From: Knoxdaviesia capensis
Taxonomy: Eukaryota > Ascomycota > Sordariomycetes > Microascales > Gondwanamycetaceae
Assembly (NCBI GenBank): GCA_001510575.1
Contig: LNGK01000008.1
Location: forward strand, 1,958,691 to 2,022,690
Length of the DNA: 64,000 bases
Direction of reading: 5' to 3'
Shown: positions 56,801 through 64,000 of the stretch, piece after piece
How positions within the stretch are numbered: position 1 is the first letter of the stretch
How the letters are laid out: the number at the start of each line of letters is the position of its first letter
Program-made: the position numbers and the translations under genes
Notes under the pieces: generated by a model
The model's input: only the letters and a program-made list of their open reading frames with translations
Told to the model about the DNA's origin: nothing
Databases searched by the model: none

Positions 56801-59433
56801 CAGATTTTCGGCCCTCTTTCTCATGGCTTGTTCTGGCTGTCATCCTTCTATTTTAAACGCAGTCAAGGGCCGTGGTTTGGTAGGATATACGCGCCCAAAG
56901 GCGGCTGATGCCTCTTTCCCCCGGGCCCCCAACCCTTGCGTCTTAGGGTTTTTGCGGGTCTTTGTTCGCTCGGGGGAGCTGTTCCTTCGGCCCCAGGAAT
57001 GAGGAGACGCGCAGACTGTTTTCCGTTTCTTTGATCTGTCCTTGTTTTCTCATTCAGATCCCTTCCGCACGTCCTATATATACAGTACACACTGCTGCGG
57101 CTCTTTCTTTTGTCCCGTTGCCATCGGCCACAGGAATGCAGGTTCCTGCAGTAACGTCCGTAAGAACAAAAAGAGATCGCAGGTCCTGGTCTGTGGATGG
57201 TCTGAGCCCCGGCTGACCATCAATCACCACTGACTGATCAGGGACTGGATGACTGGATCCAGGCACAAAGAGAACAGGGCCCGGCAGCTAAAAATACAGT
57301 CACACCTGCTAAAAAGCCAAAAACCCACCCGGACCACGGTCCTATCTCAAGGTTAACCCAGACCGGCGGGATCCTGGCGGGAGGGCAAAAAAAAAAAAAA
57401 AACCTTGCTCAGGTCCTCTGTAAGGGAGTCGTGTGCCATACGGCTTTGTTCTGGAGATCGCCGTCTGTTGGTCGATGATTGAAAATCCCAAATTTAGGAT
57501 TCTCTTCTTTGAACTGTGGATATCCGCATGCTTGTGTTCGAAAGAAAGAAGAGAGAAGATTCTGCTTTTTCCACGTGCAGGGCTAAAAATCCTACGGACA
57601 ACCCGTATCCGTATTTCCAAGGCTTGATGGCGTGGTGTGTTGGGAAAGCAAGAGAGATGTGGGCTTGGGGCTGGGGGCGGTCACCTTTTTTTCGTCCCAC
57701 CATGACAGAAAAGAAGCAGCACCAGTGGCCAACACCAAAAGACAGGGCTGGGGAAGAAGAGAAGAAAAGATACCGAAAGATATCGCCAGGTTTGCAGCCG
57801 AGCTTTCCCAACCACCGGTGAAGATATGATTTGCCGTCACTTCAGTCTTTTTCTCTTTTTTTTCTTTTTTTTTTCTTGGTAACAAAAAATATTATTACCG
57901 ATATGGAATTACACACAAAGAGAAAGAGAGTCTGATAAGCCCACGGCCAACCAAAGCCAACCGCTTGTCGCTGCCGGTCCATCCACTCACCCATCCAGTT
58001 TCGAAATCCAGGGTCTTTTGAGAACGACTGTCGACAGTACAAGCACGCACCAGCACCAAGTAAGTGCACCAGTCGTGAAGATGTGTCGTCGTGTAAAGCA
58101 CGCGCCGGCTGGTGCTTTGTTCAATCTTGAAACAGAAACGGATGCACCTCCGCTCACAACGCCGGCGTCCTTCTCAATAACATCAAAGGGGAATCAAACG
58201 AAAGATTATGCAGGGCTCGCGTTTGGGGAATGCCACAGACGGTGGGAACAAAAAACGGTCATCCCTGAGGAGCATCATCTCTTGAAAGGGCTGAAGTTTG
58301 GAATTTCAGTATGCAGTAGTAAAGCCGACACTCTCTGCGATATTGGTGAAGGCTTCCCAACTAAGGGTTGCAGTTGTGCGCCGTACCGGGGCTGTTCCCA
58401 GGTTCCGAACAAACGAAAACGGGGCTGTTCCAACGCTGTCTGTGACACAGTTACAACAAACCAGGAACAACAAACCCACGCCAGAAAATCTTGAAAAAGG
58501 CGAGAGAAGAGGAGCGACGATCATGGCCCAGGATGAGCGAACACCTGGGAAAAAGACGCCGCAGAAGATTATATCGGTAAGGGTATAATAAGGTCTGGAG
58601 ATCAGTGGCAGCCATTGCCCACTTTAGCCATATAGCATTGACGTCGATTCATGGCCGCCCATCGCCTGTGTTTCGAGTCTGCTGGTCTCTTCAATTGACT
58701 GGCACTGGCCGATCATCCGAATATCCAGCACGATCGGCAGCCCAGGCCAGTGACGAGAAATTGGGCACGTCGCAGGAAGGACGCACATTTCGGCATAACT
58801 ATCAGCGTAGATCGGGGTTTGGGGTTTTGGAAGATAAACTTGATTCGAACGAACTTGCAAACACAGACACCTGTAATTTGACACGTTCGTTCTTTTTCGC
58901 GTTGCTGCATCTTCCCAACACGCGATTTGCAGACACAGCCAGAAAAAGGTGAAGCTTGGTCGGCATGGACTCGGTGACACAGACCAAAACGCACGCTGGG
59001 CGGGTTAGTGTGCTCTGGAGTGGAAAATACAGTAAAATTGCGAACAGTTCGGTTGACAGTGTGCACAGCACGATTTCTTCAAGTGAGTGTTGTCTCCTTT
59101 GTTTGGCTTATTATCTCCAAGTCCATCGGCCGCCGTTCACTCTTGTTTCCCCTTCACGAAACTTCCGGCAAGTTCAGATTCCATAGGCTGAGACCACGCC
59201 GGTGGAAATGGTGTGTGGTGGTGTAATTATGGTGTAACAAAAAAAAGAACCGGTTAGCAGGCACGTCCGGCTCTTTCCCTCTGTAACCTTTCCTGGGGTG
59301 TGTGGAATTGCATTGGGGTGTGCACCAAAGCTTCAACAGGGTGTGGGCTATTCCAACTCTATTCCCATCAGCCCAGCTCGTTTTTAGCTCTGGCAGCTGG
59401 GGGCGCGCTCTCGTAAAAGGGCGGGACTGTTCT

Positions 59434-60119
59434 GTACTATACTGTACACACACACACACACAAAACACTCCAGGGGCCTTCGACGAGACACAAGACCACA
59501 CACAAGACCACACACAAGGGCGACATGGATAAGACGGGCGAGCGAACGAGCCACAACGGGTGGGAGGTAGGAGGAGGTTTCCAAGCTTGCGGAAAGAGCG
59601 ATCGCCGCTGGTCACTCGTGCTTTCCCAACAGAGCACAGCACCTGCCTACTGTACAATACCTCCAGCCCTGGAGGCATGCTCGCTGACTCAACGGTGCAC
59701 GCCCACATTGCTGAGTACGGCCGAGTCGCAGCCAAACAGGAAAGAACAAGAGCTGCCATAGGGAAAGAGGGAATGCTTCATGTCGCTGCTTCCTTCCCAT
59801 CCGTGGTATGCCGGTGGTTGCTCCTTCTGTCCCCAGCAACGCCAACTCTACTATGTACCCGACCCAGTACAATACAGTAGAAGAGCACCTGCTCTCTCGC
59901 CATGGACGCCTCATTTCAATTCGCTGCCAGAGCAAACTGAGACTAGACGGAAACCCGTCGTGCACCGCGCCTTCTCTGTGGCCTGCGAGGAACGGGCCAC
60001 AGGTACTAGTAGTACACCCTCCAGTACATCCTGTACAGTACTGTTAGCACCGTCAGACCGCTGCCCCGGCCACTAACAAACCGAACAGGTACCCACCCAC
60101 CCAGTACCTAAAAGAGTAC
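59434..60119. promoter_or_regulatory. Cluster of 14 GTAC sites upstream of the 60640 gene
   Basis: GTAC occurs at 59434, 59444, 59652, 59715, 59855, 59867, 60003, 60012, 60024, 60033, 60038, 60089, 60104 and 60116. Several have the longer form TGTAC or CAGTAC. About three would be expected by chance in 686 bases. The position, before the pyrimidine-rich leader of the next gene, fits a regulatory cluster. The factor is unknown. Confidence 0.4.
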
Positions 60120-60125
60120 GGCCTC

Positions 60126-60639
60126 TCTTTCTGTCTGTGGTGTCTTGGTCGCTCCTTCTTTCTTCCTGGCTGGCTCGACTTACACCCACCCTGCTTCCTT
60201 CTCTCGTTCCTTCCTCCCACCCACCCACCTCGCTCGCTCCTTCTTCCCAATATATTACCCCATACCATTCCCATCCTATCTCGGCTTCTTCTCTCCCTCA
60301 CTTCTGTTCGCTTCTCCTCTCACACTCTTTGTTCCTCTTTTTTCTTTTTCAAAACAACTATCTCTTCCCTGCATTCCATCACCGCCGTCATCTATTTGTA
60401 TCTTCCATCCCTCACTTTCTTTCTATTCATTCTCTCTCTCTCTCTCTTTATTCTTGACTCCGTCTCATCTTGCTCTCCCTTCGTCTGTTCCCTCCGTCGT
60501 ATTCCTCCTCACCGGGCTGTTTGTTTTCTCTGGGATTTTTCTACCCTTTTCTCCCTTGCTGGTCATATTTTCCAATCAGTCTGCTGCTATCTTCGTTTCT
60601 TTGACCTCCATCTCAAACTTTCCACATCCTCGAGCGGCC
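60126..60639 (+). promoter_or_regulatory. Pyrimidine-rich leader of the 60640 gene
   Basis: About 500 bases of nearly pure C/T with CTCTCTCTCT and TTCTTTC runs. It is open in frame with the gene, but the translation is only F, S, L and P, so I read it as untranslated leader. Confidence 0.6.
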
Positions 60640-62118
60640 ATGTCCCAAGCCATCGCCTCTCCACTCCCTCCAACGAGGGAAGTGCGACTTGCTTCTCTCT
60701 CCTCTCATAAACCCCTAAAGCGCACCGCTTCTGCCGACTCGTTTTCTTCATCCATCTCCTCGTCCTCGTCATGTTACTCTGACGCCTCCGAGAACCATCT
60801 GCCCTCGACCACTCTCTCCGTAACATCTGCTGCCCAACAACCAGCTTCTTCACCAGCAACCCTCAAGTCCTCCTACCGTGAGAGCATCCCCGGAGCTCCC
60901 AAGCCGCTGACTCGCCGGAGCTTTGACGACGACGACGACAACGACGACGAGCACGACGACGCCTCGGAATCCGCTGCCTCCACCATCGACTCGTACTACA
61001 CCTCCTCCAAGTCTGCCTCCGCCAACATGGTCGACCAGCTTCAACCTCCCGTCCTCCTTCCTCGCAGTGCCTTGCGGGCTGCTCCCCGACGCATGAACAT
61101 GGCTGCTGCGTCCACCGTGCCTTCGACCCCGGTGGTGTCGAAGTCTGCCGCCGCTGGTGCTCCCCTTCCCCCCGTGGATGCCGCCTCCAAGGTGGCCTCC
61201 ATTACCGTCACCTCCAACGCCATCTCGGCTCCCCACGACGTCTATCTCTCTTCGGAGGAAGATGCCTCGACCAGTGCCGACGAGCTGTCCGACTACGACT
61301 GTGAAAGCCTCGACAGCGGCGACGAGTCTGTGTCGTCTCCCTTCCGCCGCAGCTTAAGCACTGAGGGCACTGCTCGGATAGTGTCGTTCGTCTACTACGG
61401 AAAGCCCAGCATCATCGAGCTTCCCACCCACAGCCACCAACGCCGCCTCAGACCCTCTACCCACGCTCGTCCTATCACCCCTGCCAGCCAGGTCTCCAAC
61501 CTATTCCAGCAGCACAGCAGCAGCTCCCGGATGTCAATGTCTACCGACGCGTCCTTCTCGCGCAGAGTGTCTGTTGCTTCCACCGCCGCCTCTCACGTCT
61601 CCAGCTCCACTGCTCCTCCGAGCCGGGGCTCCAACGACACCGATGTCAGTGCTGCGCCATCCCGCGGCCTGGCCCGGTCGGCAACCCGAAGCTGGAAAGC
61701 CGCCACTGCTCTGATCACCGCCAACCGGAACTCGGCCAAGACCCCTACGCCGTTCCTTAGCACTGACCCGTTCACCAAGGAAGCCGACCTCGACACCAAC
61801 GATGCTCCTCACCCGCCCAAGACTTCCACTGCTGTCTTCAAGCGCACCATGAGCATCGTGCGGAAGCGCAGCCGCCAGAACCTGAACGACTTCCATGATC
61901 CCCTCCCCACGCCGATCACCGAGGAAGCTCAGGCTGCGGCCGACGAGACCCACAACGAGCACGAGTCCTCTCCGGTCTCTCAGCGCCGAAGCATGCAGCT
62001 GATGGCCTCGCTCGTGGCTCCTCGCCCTACCACTCCCATGAGCCTGACGGGATCGCCCTCCAAGGGCCGTATCCTCAGCTTCGGCATCTCGCGGAGACGC
62101 AGCGTTGCCAGACCATGA
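60640..62118 (+). CDS. Conserved fungal low-complexity protein, function unknown
   Basis: Single exon, 492 aa from ATG at 60640 (context GCGGCCATGTCC). The first 100 residues are Ser-rich and then acidic (FDDDDDNDDEHDD). Near 205-230 is DVYLSSEEDASTSADELSDYD, and near 250 is ARIVSFVYYGKPSIIELP. I associate both with an uncharacterised family of Aspergillus/Penicillium-type proteins, but that is memory only. The second half is Ser/Thr/Pro/Arg-rich with basic motifs (RSATRSWKAATALI, TMSIVRKRSRQNL), ending ILSFGISRRRSVARP, with many RRxS-type kinase sites. There are no membrane segments and no known catalytic domain. Probably a disordered regulatory protein. The stop is followed by a short AT-rich region. 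Confidence 0.7.
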   Translation: MSQAIASPLPPTREVRLASLSSHKPLKRTASADSFSSSISSSSSCYSDASENHLPSTTLSVTSAAQQPASSPATLKSSYRESIPGAPKPLTRRSFDDDDDNDDEHDDASESAASTIDSYYTSSKSASANMVDQLQPPVLLPRSALRAAPRRMNMAAASTVPSTPVVSKSAAAGAPLPPVDAASKVASITVTSNAISAPHDVYLSSEEDASTSADELSDYDCESLDSGDESVSSPFRRSLSTEGTARIVSFVYYGKPSIIELPTHSHQRRLRPSTHARPITPASQVSNLFQQHSSSSRMSMSTDASFSRRVSVASTAASHVSSSTAPPSRGSNDTDVSAAPSRGLARSATRSWKAATALITANRNSAKTPTPFLSTDPFTKEADLDTNDAPHPPKTSTAVFKRTMSIVRKRSRQNLNDFHDPLPTPITEEAQAAADETHNEHESSPVSQRRSMQLMASLVAPRPTTPMSLTGSPSKGRILSFGISRRRSVARP

Positions 62119-64000
62119 GCAAGTCGCCCTTTGGATATGGTCAGACTGGATCTGTCTCATTCACTGTTGGCTGCCTGATGCATCTCTCTCTACACCGACT
62201 GCAATGATCTTCTCTCTAGGTCTGAGGTTTTACTGTGTATCAGAGTGCCATGTCTTTGTGCAATGATCTGCCTCCGCAAGACCACTTACAGATGAAAAGC
62301 AAGTTGCGAAGCAGGGATAGTCACATAACATGTCTTAATACGGTGACGAGACAGTGTTGGTGTATTTGGTGGATATTGATTTGATCTTGAATACTTGGAG
62401 GTGTTTACTACTGTTCGGAATTTGTCCCAGACCATCATCATCGTGTTTGCTTTTTTTTCTCTCTTATGTTCGATTTTCTTTTGTTTCAGCTTCTTCTGCA
62501 AGCTTATGAGTTTATGATACCATTTGGAGGGAACCAGAAATGAGGCGTTAATATTAAGTGTTACTCTTACGGCAATCTTTTTCAAGCATATTTCTTTTCT
62601 TTTGTTTACCACTTTTCTGCAAGACACTTCTGTTGATCGATCCGGTTGTGCATAACATCTGTGTGACTGACTTGGCTTGCCCACGCGTGGATATGTTCCT
62701 GTGAGACGTAGGCAGTGAACGCCAGGTGTTTGAGGAGGGTAGAACGGCATCTCTTCGTCCCTCCACCACTGCCGTCTGATATATAGTGCCATCCATGAAG
62801 GGGGAGTTGATTGGCAAGAGTCCCACTCTCCACATGTGCCGTGTCTCTCATTTTGTGGTGTCGTTTCTCCTTCCCCTTTTTTGAAGATAGTGTGTGCCAG
62901 CCACACACACACACATCCCTTTGGGCAGAGACAGGTGGTGATTAGAGAGAAGAAAGAAGAACACCGGATGGAATGAGACCTCAAGTGGTGGATGGCGCTC
63001 TTGGTTTTCAATCAAGAGGGGATGGAGAGGGGGGGTATTCGGGCGGATGTCTCTGTGTGATGGTGTCAACGAGTGGCGATGGCGAGACGAGGCAGGCTGT
63101 GGAATAGTTCTAGATTTGAGGGTTGAGGGTACGGGGGGGGACAGAGGAAGAGGCTTGTTGCATCGAGAGACAGGATGGAGGAGGAGAAGGGGGCAGAGGC
63201 GGGCATGTCTTTTTGGAGAGAGTTGGTGAGAGGTCTGGGCTGGGGTGAGGCGGGAGGTGGTTCTGGGTGGCGGTAGTGGTTGTGTGTGACATTCCAAACC
63301 ACGGCAACCAGCACCCCAGGACCACCACCACCACTAACCGACGCCTGGTTCGCCGATGTGTGCGCACAGGTGGGTGGGTGTGACTGCCCGGCACATGATA
63401 TGCACGTTCTTGTCCGGGAAGCTCGTTTTTTTCTTTTCCAGCCCTCCAGAGCCGTCCTCTTCCCTTCGATCCATCTCTCTCTCTCGCGCGCGCGCGCAGT
63501 CCCGTACGCTAGGTCCGGCCGGCGAAGCGCAGGCACACAGGCTTTTGTTTCCATGCAGTGCGATCGAAAAATAGAAAATACACGTGTGGGAGGTGCCGGG
63601 CCAGATGCAGCGTGCCTGTGCTGGTACACTGGTGTGGGTAGTGCTATGTGTGTGTGTTTCCCCTAGACTGCTGCGACTGTCTTCGTGCATATATGTACGC
63701 GGGACAGTACATGCAGTCGAAGTGCGAGGATCTCAGCGGGTTGTTCTTCCTTCGTTGATCCCTCCTCGGTCGGTCCTTTGCGGGGCGGTAGTAGTGGACT
63801 TGCTCCTTTCCACATCTCTGTAGGCCCGGGAGCATCTGGTCACTGGGACCTCTTTCTGTCTCCAGAGAGAAATGATAAGCAACTTTCACTGCCCGATCAC
63901 CGGACCATGTCCCCCTTCCGCCGGGCCCGCTGCATTCGCCCGGTTGACGGCACACTCTCCGCCCGCTGTTCGTCGTCGTTCGTCTCTTTGACAACCCCCC
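62119..64000. other. Intergenic, no gene seen to the window end
   Basis: The first 300 bases are probably the 3' UTR of the preceding gene. 62420-62620 is T-rich. 62900-63300 is G-rich, and a CGCGCGCGCG run lies near 63485-63498. Open stretches on the minus strand give translations without natural character. Confidence 0.45.

Larger units (their letters stand above)
47977..60125. other. About 12 kb without a supportable gene
   Basis: This is a very long stretch for a compact fungal genome. I find no recognisable domain, no consistent exon-intron structure and no tRNA. Many short open stretches exist, but their translations are rich in C, W, R and low-complexity runs and look random. Composition is normal to GC-rich, with TG and CA common, so it is not RIP-mutated repeat DNA. 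It holds many microsatellites ((CA)n, (GA)n(GT)n), homopolymer runs and scattered AACCCTAA motifs. It may be a large regulatory region, long non-coding transcripts, or poorly conserved genes that I cannot read. Confidence 0.5.

Noticed and set aside
60145..60639. In-frame N-terminal extension of the 60640 protein by 165 codons
   Set aside because: The translation is only F, S, L and P from a pyrimidine-rich leader; the ATG at 60640 has a better context.
62286..63011. 241-codon open frame on the minus strand near the window end
   Set aside because: Low-complexity lysine runs and no recognisable pattern; it lies in 3' UTR-like and microsatellite DNA.
1..64000. tRNA, rRNA, CRISPR arrays, bacterial-type operons and secondary-metabolite clusters
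   Set aside because: I looked for B-box-like GGTTCGA arms, 5S motifs, regular spaced repeats and large synthase domains and found none that hold up.

Overview
The window is nuclear DNA of a filamentous ascomycete (Pezizomycotina). An Eurotiales-like fungus is my inference from the protein set and the short introns (70-150 bp, GT..AG, with CTGAC or CTAAT branch sites). The host part carries conserved single-copy housekeeping genes, long pyrimidine-rich leaders and many microsatellites. The repeat part is strikingly AT-rich, with almost no CpA or TpG left, which is the signature of repeat-induced point mutation (RIP).

Layout. 1-3039: right end of a RIP-destroyed Ty1/Copia element, coding strand +, ending in a 153-bp 3' LTR. 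3040-8630: a 5.6-kb normal-composition island with a broken short-chain dehydrogenase relic, the ribosome-biogenesis helicase DHR1/ECM16 (-) and, divergently, proteasome assembly chaperone PAC3 (+). 8631-15798: a complete second copy of the same element, coding strand -, with two 153-bp LTRs, a 5-bp target duplication (GTTAA), a half-tRNA primer site and a polypurine tract. 16217-31725: an ordinary gene block with an MMtag protein (+), HID1 (-), POM34 (-), INO80 subunit IES1 (+) and a large GHKL-ATPase DUF3684 protein (-). 31.7-36.7 kb: no convincing gene, a few short relics, then the leader of glycogen synthase GSY1 (+, five exons). 41926-44086: F-box protein (+). 44.1-46.9 kb: non-protein-coding but rich in strong hairpins, with a telomere-complement motif. 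46957-47976: very GC-rich DUF7924 protein (+). 47977-60639: about 12.6 kb with no supportable gene. 60640-62118: low-complexity conserved fungal protein (+). 62119-64000: nothing supportable.

The genes do not form a pathway or a secondary-metabolite cluster. They are housekeeping functions: rRNA processing, proteasome assembly, secretory trafficking, nuclear pore, chromatin remodelling and glycogen synthesis.

The most interesting signals are: (i) paired LTRs that let RIP be read base by base, with its boundary inside the LTRs; (ii) an apparent antisense reading frame between pol and the 3' LTR, kept in both Copia copies; (iii) two hairpin-rich segments at 44.6-44.9 kb and 45.6-46.1 kb that look like structured non-coding RNA, the second next to a 15-base telomeric-complement motif; and (iv) a WLM-like HELAHN metal-binding motif at the end of the DUF3684 ATPase. 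All functional statements come from reading motifs. No database search was run.
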